64,000 nt of DNA. Origin: Gammaproteobacteria bacterium (GTDB lineage: Bacteria > Pseudomonadota > Gammaproteobacteria > Competibacterales > Competibacteraceae). Below, piece by piece: positions 46,732-54,670 of this stretch. The DNA lies in assembly GCA_024235095.1 (NCBI GenBank), contig JACKNC010000001.1, positions 496,001 to 560,000 of the forward strand, written 5' to 3'. Made by a program: the position numbers and the translations under genes. Every line of letters starts with the position of its first letter. Position 1 is the first letter of the stretch. The notes under the pieces are model-generated. The model did no database searches, was not told where the DNA came from, and was given only the letters and a program-made list of their open reading frames with translations.

Positions 46732-46754
46732 AAAAAACCCGCGTTTGAGCGGGT
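46732..46754 (-). terminator. Rho-independent terminator of the pgsA-tRNA operon
   Basis: Minus-strand stem ACCCGC - loop - GCGGGT followed by TTTTTT. It lies 36 bp downstream of tRNA-Cys on the same strand and should end its transcript. Confidence 0.85.
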
Positions 46755-46789
46755 CATTGGACTTCCTTAAACCGTGTTAAATCCTGTAA

Positions 46790-46863
46790 TGGAGGCTAGG
46801 GTCGGAATCGAACCGGCGTCCACGGCTTTGCAGGCCGCTGCATAACCACTCTGCCACCTAGCC
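46790..46863 (-). tRNA. tRNA-Cys (GCA)
   Basis: 74 nt with encoded CCA. Acceptor GGCTAGG / CCTAGCC, anticodon stem-loop CGGCCTGCAAAGCCG (anticodon GCA), discriminator T as expected for Cys. The synteny pgsA-tRNA-Gly-tRNA-Cys matches the E. coli pgsA-glyW-cysT order. Confidence 0.96.
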
Positions 46864-46895
46864 TGAATGGGCATTCCGGTCCATTCCCGGACGAT

Positions 46896-46919
46896 AAAAA
46901 AACCCCGAAGAATCGAGGC
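46896..46919 (-). terminator. Terminator-like hairpin between tRNA-Gly and tRNA-Cys
   Basis: Minus-strand CCTCG - ATTCTT - CGGGG followed by seven T. A 5-bp stem with one G-T pair, so it may be partial, leaving some read-through to tRNA-Cys. Confidence 0.6.
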
Positions 46920-46928
46920 CTGGAAATT

Positions 46929-47004
<76 letters not shown>

Positions 47005-47050
47005 TACGTAGATCGGGCATTTTATCCTGAAAAAATGGCCTGTCAAGCCC

Positions 47051-47608
47051 CTATTGCCGCCGAAACGCTGGCCAGGCCGCCGCCAGATAATGGAACATCG
47101 ACCATAGCGTCAACACTGCAGCAACCACCAGCAAACCCAGCCCTGCTTTGAGTGTCGGAAACAATCCGACCGGCTCCCGATACAACAACAGCAACACTGC
47201 CACCATTTGCGCAGTAGTCTTGAACTTGCCGATCATGGAGACCGCGACCCGCCCATGATCGCCAATCTGCGCCATCCACTCCCGCAGCGCCGAAATAGCG
47301 ATTTCCCGCCCAATGATCACTGCCGCCGCAATCGCCATCAATGGCGTCGGAATCGCTTGCACCAACAACACCAGCGCTGTCGTCACCATCAGCTTGTCGG
47401 CAACTGGATCGAGAAACGCGCCAAACGCTGAGGTCTGATTCCAGCGCCGCGCCAGATAGCCATCCAGCCAGTCAGTCAGCGCCGCCAACCCAAACAGGGC
47501 GGTGCAAAGCAGATTGGCGCCGCGAAACGACAGGAAAAAGACGCCGACGAATACCGGAATCAGGGCAATGCGCAACAGCGTTAATAAAGTCGGCAGATTC
47601 AATCGCAT
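47051..47608 (-). CDS. pgsA: CDP-diacylglycerol-glycerol-3-phosphate 3-phosphatidyltransferase
   Basis: Makes phosphatidylglycerol phosphate in the inner membrane. 185 aa. The CDP-alcohol phosphatidyltransferase motif D-G-x2-A-R-x8-G-x3-D-x3-D is visible as DWLDGYLARRWNQTSAFGAFLDPVADK. It opens with LPTLLTLLRIALIPVFVGVFF and has further helices. It starts 14 bp after uvrC ends, within the regulator-uvrC-pgsA-tRNA operon. Confidence 0.96.
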   Translation of the reverse strand: MRLNLPTLLTLLRIALIPVFVGVFFLSFRGANLLCTALFGLAALTDWLDGYLARRWNQTSAFGAFLDPVADKLMVTTALVLLVQAIPTPLMAIAAAVIIGREIAISALREWMAQIGDHGRVAVSMIGKFKTTAQMVAVLLLLYREPVGLFPTLKAGLGLLVVAAVLTLWSMFHYLAAAWPAFRRQ

Positions 47609-47622
47609 AATTCAACGCACGA

Positions 47623-49434
47623 TCAACCATCGCCATGGAAGGCGTCATAAATCCGCTGAGCCAACTCCGCACTAATGCCCTCTACCCGGGAAAGATCCTC
47701 GATGCCAGCTTGCGTCATCTGTTTCACGCCGCCGAATTGTCTCAACAAGGCTTGTCGCCGGCGGGGACCAATCCCGGAAATATCATCCAGCGCCGACCCA
47801 GTCCGTGCTTTGGCGCGCCGCTGACGATGACCGGTGACTGCAAAGCGATGCGCTTCATCGCGGATTTGTTGAACCAGATGCAGGGCAATCGAGTCGGCGG
47901 ATAAAATCACCGGACGGCGTTCATTGAACAGATAGAGCGTCTCTAGGCCCGGTTTACGCTCCGGCCCCTTGGCGATACCGACCGGCATGACCCCCGCTAT
48001 TTGCAGCTCTTCCAGCATTTCACCCGCCTCGGTTAATTGTCCCTTGCCTCCGTCCACAAAAAGAATATCAGGTAAGCGTCCATTTTCCTCAAGCAATCGG
48101 GAATAACGCCGGGTCAGGGCCTGACGCAAGGCTGCGTAATCATCGCCGGGCGCGATTCCTTCAATATTGTAGCGGCGATAATCCGCCTTGAGGGGACCTT
48201 CGGCGCCAAAAACGACGCAGGCGGCAACCATTGCCTCGCCACGGGTATGGCTGATGTCAAAGCATTCCAGGCGCGACAGTGCATGATCGACGCTCAGCGC
48301 TTCCTGCAACGCCGCTAAACGGCGGCGCATTCCCGCCTGACTGGCCCACTGCGCGGCCAACGCCTGTTCGGCGTTGCGCTGCGCCAGTTCCAGCCAACGC
48401 GCCCGCTCGCCGCGTGGATGCGGAATAAGCGCAACTCGTCGGCCTGCCCGCTCCTGGAGCGCCTGCGCGAGCAGTGGCGCATCCAGCGGTTCATGGCTCA
48501 GTAGCACCTCGGCGGGAATAACCTTGTCCAGATAATACTGCCCTAGAAAGGCGCTCAGGATGGCGCCGGGTTCCTCATTTTCCGGCAACGTCGGAAAAAA
48601 GGCTCGGTTGCCCAGCAAACGACCCTCGCGAAACACAAAAACTTGTACGCAGGCTGCGCCATCGCACAACGCGCAAGCCACGACATCCAGATCGCCGCGT
48701 TCCCCTTCGACATGCTGGCGCTGTTGAATGCGTCGCAACTCAATAATCTGATCGCGACAGCGCGCCGCTTCTTCGAATTTCAATTCAGCCGCCAGCGTTT
48801 CCATACGCTGCGCCAAGTCTTCAATCACCTGACCGCTGCGACCTTCCAGGAACAATACAGCGTCATGCAACTGGCGCTCGTAAGCCTCGTTGCTAACCAA
48901 ACCCACGCAGGGCGCGGTGCAACGCTTGATCTGGTATTGCAGGCAGGGACGTGCGCGGGCGCGGAAAAAACTGTCTTCGCACGAACGCAAGCGAAAGATT
49001 TTCTGCAGCAGATCTAGTGTATCGCGCACGGCGTTGGCGTTGGGATAGGGTCCGAAATACCGACCTGGACTGCGTTTGGCGCCACGATATAGCGACAAAC
49101 GGGGAAATGCGTCGGCGGAAACATGTATGTAGGGGTAACCCTTATCGTCGCGCAGCAGGATATTGTAGCGAGGCTGCAATTTCTTGATCAACACGCTTTC
49201 CAGAATCAGCGCCTCGACCTCGGTGTGGGTCACCGTAACTTCAATGGCATGAATCTGTGAAACCAGACTCCGGATTTTAGCCGAGGTCTGGTTTTCCCGG
49301 AAATAACTGGAAACCCGCTGTTTAAGATTGCGGGCCTTGCCGACATAGAGCATCTGGCCATCTTCGCCCAGCATCCGATAGACGCCGGGCAAGGTGGTCA
49401 GGGTTCTGAGAAAGGCTTTCGGATCGAATGTCAC
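47623..49434 (-). CDS. uvrC: Excinuclease ABC subunit C
   Basis: Makes both cuts in nucleotide excision repair with UvrA and UvrB. 603 aa. GIY-YIG-like N-terminus: LPGVYRMLGEDGQMLYVGKARNLKQRVSSYF (first cut). CLQYQIKRCTAPCVG, a UVR domain (MKF-like ELKFEEAARCRDQI) and the RNase H-like C-terminal nuclease (ECFDISHTRGEAMVAACVVFGAEGP, LFVDGGKGQL, RDEAHRFAVTGHRQRR) follow; the end has helix-hairpin-helix motifs (ISGIGPRRRQALLRQFGG). The start codon overlaps the stop of the sigma-54-type regulator gene by 4 bp. Confidence 0.96.
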   Translation of the reverse strand: MTFDPKAFLRTLTTLPGVYRMLGEDGQMLYVGKARNLKQRVSSYFRENQTSAKIRSLVSQIHAIEVTVTHTEVEALILESVLIKKLQPRYNILLRDDKGYPYIHVSADAFPRLSLYRGAKRSPGRYFGPYPNANAVRDTLDLLQKIFRLRSCEDSFFRARARPCLQYQIKRCTAPCVGLVSNEAYERQLHDAVLFLEGRSGQVIEDLAQRMETLAAELKFEEAARCRDQIIELRRIQQRQHVEGERGDLDVVACALCDGAACVQVFVFREGRLLGNRAFFPTLPENEEPGAILSAFLGQYYLDKVIPAEVLLSHEPLDAPLLAQALQERAGRRVALIPHPRGERARWLELAQRNAEQALAAQWASQAGMRRRLAALQEALSVDHALSRLECFDISHTRGEAMVAACVVFGAEGPLKADYRRYNIEGIAPGDDYAALRQALTRRYSRLLEENGRLPDILFVDGGKGQLTEAGEMLEELQIAGVMPVGIAKGPERKPGLETLYLFNERRPVILSADSIALHLVQQIRDEAHRFAVTGHRQRRAKARTGSALDDISGIGPRRRQALLRQFGGVKQMTQAGIEDLSRVEGISAELAQRIYDAFHGDG

Positions 49435-50774
49435 ATACTATCCCGCCGGATATCGTATTTCTCCATCAAGCGGTAGAGGGTCATGCGCGACACACCTAGC
49501 TCTTGCGCAGCGCGGGCAATGTTAAAGCGCGTCCGCAACAAGGTTGCTTGTATCACGTCGCGATCCGCCGCCATCCGCGCTTCATCCAGGGTCACAAACT
49601 CGCGAATGTCAGTGCGCCGCTCCAGCTCCAGATCAGTGGGAACGATGTAGGGACCTTCGCTCAACAACACCGCACGGCGAATCCGATTCATCAAATCCCG
49701 AACGTTGCCTGGCCAATCATAGCGATTGATCACTTCCAGTGCATCGCGGCTGAACCCTTTGGCTGAGGTGCGCGTTTCTGCGGAAAACTTGGTGAAGAAG
49801 TGCCGGGACAGGAGTTCGACATCAGCCTTGCGCTCGCGCAGGGCAGGCGTGCGCAAGTGCAATACATTCAGCCGATAATATAAATCCTCGCGAAACCGGC
49901 CTTCCTGCACGGATTGTTCGAGATTGGTGTTGGTTGCGGTAATCAGCCGGACATCGCTGGGAATCGGCTTGGTGCCGCCCACCCGGCGAATTTTCTTCTC
50001 TTCCAGAAACCGCAACAGATTCGCTTGCAGTTCTGGAGCCAAGTCGCCGATTTCGTCCAGAAACACCGTGCCGCCATTCGCCGATTCCATCAGACCAACA
50101 TGACGTTCGTTGGCGCCAGGGAACGCGCCTTTCTCATGTCCGAACAGTTCGGATTGAATCAGGTTCGGCGCCAGGGCTGCACAGTTCATCACCGCGAACG
50201 GCGACACCGCCCGGGCTGAATAATCATGGATGGAACGGGCGGTCTGCTCCTTGCCGGTGCCGCTCTCGCCGGTAATCAGCACCGGCACATCGACCTCCGC
50301 GGCTTTCTGAATCCCGCGAAACAGCGTTTGCATGACGGCGCTGTTGCCAATCATTCCGTATTGTGATTCCAGCTCGTGCTGTTGCCGAAGGGTGCTCTCG
50401 CCTAGAGTGGCCATACCGTAGGCATGTCCCAGGGTAACGACGAGGCGTTGCGCGTCAACCGGCAACGTATGGTAATCGTAGCAGCGTTCGGTGACGATAC
50501 TGGAAAGCTGCTTGCGATCAATGCATTGGCGAGATAAAGCCAGCACCCATTGCATCTTGCGACGGGCCAGGATCAGATCAGTCAGCCATTGAATGGATCG
50601 CTCGGATTCACAGCTGAACAGGATGCCCAGTCCGACTTCGAACTGATGTTCCGTCAACAAGGCTCTAGCTGGGGTGACTTCGTCGGCCCAATAGATTTCC
50701 CAGTCAGCCGCCGCAATCTTTTGGAGTAGCGTCTCCTCAACTGTTCCCGTGCTCAGAATTAGAAGCTTGCGCAT
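49431..50774 (-). CDS. Sigma-54-type activator with atypical receiver and GAFPGA loop
   Basis: 447 aa. The N-terminal ~130 residues are receiver-like but lack the usual phospho-Asp context; they recall VpsR-type regulators. The AAA+ domain has GESGTGKE (Walker A, ~168), GGTVFLDEIGDL (Walker B) and RFREDLYYRLNVLHL. The sigma-54 contact loop, normally GAFTGA, reads GAFPGA. The C-terminal Fis-type HTH is NIARAAQELGVSRMTLYRLME. It overlaps uvrC by 4 bp, and in E. coli the analogous slot in front of uvrC holds the response-regulator gene uvrY. Targets are unknown; it might control biofilm polysaccharide as VpsR does (inference). Confidence 0.9.
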   Translation of the reverse strand: MRKLLILSTGTVEETLLQKIAAADWEIYWADEVTPARALLTEHQFEVGLGILFSCESERSIQWLTDLILARRKMQWVLALSRQCIDRKQLSSIVTERCYDYHTLPVDAQRLVVTLGHAYGMATLGESTLRQQHELESQYGMIGNSAVMQTLFRGIQKAAEVDVPVLITGESGTGKEQTARSIHDYSARAVSPFAVMNCAALAPNLIQSELFGHEKGAFPGANERHVGLMESANGGTVFLDEIGDLAPELQANLLRFLEEKKIRRVGGTKPIPSDVRLITATNTNLEQSVQEGRFREDLYYRLNVLHLRTPALRERKADVELLSRHFFTKFSAETRTSAKGFSRDALEVINRYDWPGNVRDLMNRIRRAVLLSEGPYIVPTDLELERRTDIREFVTLDEARMAADRDVIQATLLRTRFNIARAAQELGVSRMTLYRLMEKYDIRRDSM

Positions 50775-51183
50775 CGTATTTACCTGCTCTTTGTCATTGT
50801 CTGTAGGGGTCTCGACCTTGAAGTCTCATGAAGGTTGCCCTTTTGGTCATTTTGACAGTCACGCAAAATCGACAATTATCGCGTAGAGGTCGAATGAAAT
50901 ATATCGGCTTTTCGTCCGATATTTATTTTTAAATCAAAAATATACTGCCATAATGAGCGCGGATTTCAAACTGCCTCACAACCAGGCGTATACTCATTTT
51001 AGCTCGTCATACAAGCCAAATCGCTTCATTGACCATGCATGAAACCATTACTGAGCATAATATTACAAAACATTCGGAATAATGAATACTATTTACTCAA
51101 CAAAAATTTTCCTGGTTACACCAAGTCCGGGATTTGGCAACCGTTGTTATTGATTACTTTTGTTACTTAAGTTGAGAATTTCA
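50775..51183. other. Divergent intergenic region between the activator and pyrD
   Basis: 409 bp, AT-rich. It includes AATGAAATATATCGG (about 50895-50909), a 15-mer also found near 21445, followed by CTTTTCGTCCGATATTTATT, which can form a short hairpin with CGATATATTTC-like sequence. Promoters for both genes should be here, but no clear -35/-10 was recognised. Confidence 0.4.
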
Positions 51184-52221
51184 ATGTCTTATCATTTTCT
51201 GCGCACGCTATTGTTTCAACTTGATCCTGAAAATGCTCACCAGTGGATGAGCATTTTTTTGCGTATCACGCCCCCGTTTCCTCTGAAAACATTCTTCATG
51301 CGCCGCGTTCCCGCCGCGCCGCTGCAGGTAATGGGACTACACTTTCCAAATCCAGTCGGGTTAGCGGCAGGTCTGGACAAGAACGGTGAGTGCATCAGGA
51401 CCTGGGAAGCGCTGGGCTTCGGCTTTATTGAGATCGGAACCGTGACGCCTCGTCCGCAGCCCGGCAACCCGAAACCTCGCATGTTCCGGTTGCCAAAGGC
51501 CCAAGCATTGATCAACCGCATGGGTTTCAATAACCGGGGCGTTGATTATTTAGTGGAACAGGCGCAGCGGACCCATTTCAAGGGCGTGCTGGGAATCAAC
51601 ATTGGCAAGAATGCCGATACGCCTGTTGAACAGGCAACCGAGGATTATTTGATCGGTCTGCGCAAGGTCTATTCCTGGGCCAGTTACGTCGCCGTCAACA
51701 TTTCTTCACCCAATACCCCCGGCTTGCGCGATCTGCAGTATGGCGCGGCGCTTAACCGGTTGTTGGCCGCTTTGAAAGCGGAACAGCAGCGCCTGGCGGA
51801 TCGCTATGGTCGTTATGTCCCCTTGGCGATAAAAATTGCGCCGGATCTGGCCGATGTAGACTTGGCCACCGTAGGGCAGGCGTTGCTCCGTCATCGAATG
51901 GATGCGGTGATTGCCACTAATACGACTTTTTCCCGCGTTGGAGTCGAGCACCTACCTGACTCCGAGGAAACGGGTGGTCTGAGCGGTGCGCCTTTGATGG
52001 CGCGCTCTACCGAAGTCGTCCGGCAATTAGCGAACATTCTCGGCGGCGAGCTGCCAATCATTGCTGCTGGCGGCATTCTGAGCGGGGCCGATGCAGCGGC
52101 CAAGATTGCGGCGGGCGCCCGTCTGGTACAGATTTATACGGGTCTAATTTATCGAGGGCCGGCATTGATCCGGGAAGCCGTTGAGGCGTTGCGTGAGCAG
52201 TCCGGGCAGAAATCATGTTAA
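51184..52221 (+). CDS. pyrD: Dihydroorotate dehydrogenase (quinone), class 2
   Basis: Oxidises dihydroorotate to orotate with quinone at the inner membrane in pyrimidine synthesis. 345 aa from ATG 51184 (MSYHFLRTLLFQLDPENAHQ). The N-terminal membrane-associating helix is typical of class 2. Motifs: PVGLAAGLDKNGECIRTWEALGFGFIEIGTVTPRPQPGNPKPR, GINIGKN, VAVNISSPNTPGLRDLQ (catalytic Ser), NTTFSR and GGILSGADAAAKIAAGA. It overlaps dusA by 7 bp, so they are co-transcribed. Confidence 0.95.
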   Translation: MSYHFLRTLLFQLDPENAHQWMSIFLRITPPFPLKTFFMRRVPAAPLQVMGLHFPNPVGLAAGLDKNGECIRTWEALGFGFIEIGTVTPRPQPGNPKPRMFRLPKAQALINRMGFNNRGVDYLVEQAQRTHFKGVLGINIGKNADTPVEQATEDYLIGLRKVYSWASYVAVNISSPNTPGLRDLQYGAALNRLLAALKAEQQRLADRYGRYVPLAIKIAPDLADVDLATVGQALLRHRMDAVIATNTTFSRVGVEHLPDSEETGGLSGAPLMARSTEVVRQLANILGGELPIIAAGGILSGADAAAKIAAGARLVQIYTGLIYRGPALIREAVEALREQSGQKSC

Positions 52222-53222
52222 ACCGTCTGATCTCGATTGCCCCTATGCTCGATTGGACGGATCGACATTGTCGGTTTTTTTTGCGGCTGCTCAGCCGTCG
52301 GATAGTGCTTTACACCGAGATGACGACGACCGGTGCGGTGTTGCACGGCGATCGGCAACGTATACTGGCTTATGACCCGGCTGAACATCCCTTGGCCCTG
52401 CAATTGGGCGGCAGCGATCCCGATGAATTGGCGCAGTGCGCAAGGATTGCAGCGGATTGGGGTTACGATGAAGTTAATCTGAATGTCGGCTGTCCTAGCG
52501 ACCGGGTGCAATCCGGCCGATTTGGCGCCTGTCTGATGGCAGAGCCGGCTTTGGTCACGGAGTGCGTCGCGGCGATGCGGGCGGCAGTGGAGCTACCTAT
52601 CACAGTGAAGACCCGGATCGGTATTGACAGACGAGACTCCTATGAGGAGTTGGCGGATTTTGTCGGTCAGATAGCGACAGGCGGTTGTCAGGTCTTTATC
52701 ATTCATGCGCGCAAGGCTTGGCTACAGGGTTTAAGTCCCAGGGAAAACCGGGAAATTCCGCCCCTGCGTTATGGGGTTGTGCATCGCCTGAAACAGGATT
52801 TTCCCGGACTGACGATCGTGTTAAATGGAGGATTGAGGACCCTGGATCAGATTGCGGAACAGTTGCGGCAAGTCGATGGGGTGATGATCGGGCGAGCGGC
52901 TTATGAGAACCCGTATTGGCTGGCCGGGGTAGATGCGCGGTTTTTCGGTTCGGATGCGCCGCCGCCGAGTCGTCATCAGATCATTGAAGCGCTGCTTCCT
53001 TATATAGAGAGACAGCTGCGGCAGGGAACGCCATTGCACTGCATAACCCGGCATACTTTGGGACTGTTTCATGGCGTACCGGGCGCGCGGGCGTGGCGGC
53101 GGACATTGAGTGAGCGGGCCTGCCGGCGCGGCGCTGGAGTGAAGGTCGTCGAGGGCGCTTGCAACTGGCCGCTGCAAGAAGGCCAAGATATCCAATCTTG
53201 CTCAATTCACAGCGACCGGTAA
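52215..53222 (+). CDS. dusA: tRNA-dihydrouridine(20/20a) synthase
   Basis: Reduces U20/U20a in the D-loop of tRNAs using FMN. 335 aa. ISIAPMLDWTDRHCRFFLRLLSRR, YTEMTTTGAVLHGDRQRIL, LNVGCPSDRVQSGRFGACLM (catalytic Cys and Cys context), IIHARKAWLQGLSPRENREIPPL and VLNGGLRTLDQ are DusA hallmarks. The short start overlaps pyrD. The C-terminal region has LGLFHGVPGARAWRRTLSE. Confidence 0.93.
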   Translation: MLNRLISIAPMLDWTDRHCRFFLRLLSRRIVLYTEMTTTGAVLHGDRQRILAYDPAEHPLALQLGGSDPDELAQCARIAADWGYDEVNLNVGCPSDRVQSGRFGACLMAEPALVTECVAAMRAAVELPITVKTRIGIDRRDSYEELADFVGQIATGGCQVFIIHARKAWLQGLSPRENREIPPLRYGVVHRLKQDFPGLTIVLNGGLRTLDQIAEQLRQVDGVMIGRAAYENPYWLAGVDARFFGSDAPPPSRHQIIEALLPYIERQLRQGTPLHCITRHTLGLFHGVPGARAWRRTLSERACRRGAGVKVVEGACNWPLQEGQDIQSCSIHSDR

Positions 53223-53264
53223 TATAGTCCATCTGATTCAAAGCGCATTAAAGGTCAATTCCGC

Positions 53265-54635
53265 ATGTTTGAAAATCTCAGCGAACGACTGCTCCGCACC
53301 ATTAAGAACCTGCGTGGCCAGGGCCGCCTGACCGAGGACAATATCAAGGACGCCTTGCGCGAAGTTCGCATGGCGCTCCTGGAGGCCGACGTGGCGTTAC
53401 CCGTCGTGCGCGAATTCATCAATCGGGTGCGCGAACGGGCTGTTGGCGGGGAGGTGCTGCTCAGCCTGACCCCTGGCCAAGTGTTGATCAAGATCGTTCA
53501 TGAAGAACTGATCCGCACGATGGGCGAGGCCAATGCTGAATTGAATCTGCGAACGCAACCGCCGGCGGTAGTGCTCATGGCCGGTCTGCAAGGCTCAGGC
53601 AAGACCACCAGCGTCGCCAAGCTGGCCCGCTGGATTAAGGAGCATCAGCGCAAGAAGGCGATGGTGGTCAGCTGCGACGTGTATCGACCGGCGGCCATCG
53701 AACAGTTGCGCAAGCTGGCCAGCGAGGTCGGCGCTGAATTCTTCCCCAGCGATCCAGGGCAAGAACCTGAAGCCATTGCCCGCCAGGCTCTGGAGCATGC
53801 TCGCTTGCACGGGATGGATGCGTTGATTGTTGATACTGCAGGTCGTCTGCATGTCGATGAGCAAATGATGGCGGAAATCCAGCGGCTGCATGTTGTGCTG
53901 GAGCCAATTGAAACTTTGTTCGTGGTCGACAGCATGACCGGTCAGGACGCTGCTAACACGGCTCAGGCCTTCAACGCCGCGCTACCGTTGACCGGGGTGG
54001 TGTTGACCAAAACTGACGGTGATGCGCGTGGCGGCGCGGCGTTGTCGATCCGCCAGATTACCGGCCAACCGATCAAATTTCTGGGCGTGGGCGAAAAGAC
54101 CGCTGCGCTGGAGCCATTTTTCCCCGACCGGGTGGCTTCCCGGATTCTTGGCATGGGCGATGTCCTGAGCCTAGTGGAGGAAATGGAGCGCAAGGTCGAC
54201 AAGGAGAAAGCGCTCAAACTGGCTCAGAAAGTTCAAAAAGGCAAAGGTTTTGATCTGGAGGATTTTCGTGAACAAATGGAGCAAATGATGGGCATGGGCG
54301 GCATTGCCGGGTTGCTGGAGAAAATGCCGGGGTTCAACGCCGCGCCGTCCGCGCTCAAGGAGCAGGCGACTGATAAAGAGGTCAAGCGCTTAATTGCCAT
54401 CATTAATTCCATGACGCCGGGGGAGCGCCGCTTCCCGGATATTATCAAAGGCTCGCGCAAACGCCGGATCGCAGCCGGTTCGGGAACCCAGATTCAGGAT
54501 GTGAATCGTCTGCTCAAGCAATTCAGCCAGGCGCAAAAGATGATGAAGAAGATGAAAGGCGGCGGCATGATGAAGATGATGCGCGGCTTGCAGGGCCGGT
54601 TACCGCCAGGCAGTTTGCCGCCGATGAAGTTTTAA
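53265..54635 (+). CDS. ffh: Signal recognition particle protein Ffh
   Basis: The SRP GTPase that binds signal sequences with 4.5S RNA. 456 aa. N domain MFENLSERLLRTIKNLRGQGRLTEDNIKDALREVRMALLEADVALPVV, G domain with GLQGSGKTTSVAKLARWI (~107), VDTAGRLH and TKTDGDARGGAALSI, and methionine-rich M domain (QMEQMMGMGGIAGLL ... MMKKMKGGGMMKMMRGLQGRLPPG). Complete. Confidence 0.97.
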   Translation: MFENLSERLLRTIKNLRGQGRLTEDNIKDALREVRMALLEADVALPVVREFINRVRERAVGGEVLLSLTPGQVLIKIVHEELIRTMGEANAELNLRTQPPAVVLMAGLQGSGKTTSVAKLARWIKEHQRKKAMVVSCDVYRPAAIEQLRKLASEVGAEFFPSDPGQEPEAIARQALEHARLHGMDALIVDTAGRLHVDEQMMAEIQRLHVVLEPIETLFVVDSMTGQDAANTAQAFNAALPLTGVVLTKTDGDARGGAALSIRQITGQPIKFLGVGEKTAALEPFFPDRVASRILGMGDVLSLVEEMERKVDKEKALKLAQKVQKGKGFDLEDFREQMEQMMGMGGIAGLLEKMPGFNAAPSALKEQATDKEVKRLIAIINSMTPGERRFPDIIKGSRKRRIAAGSGTQIQDVNRLLKQFSQAQKMMKKMKGGGMMKMMRGLQGRLPPGSLPPMKF

Positions 54636-54670
54636 TCCGCTCCTTAGCATTCGCACACGATTCCCAGACT

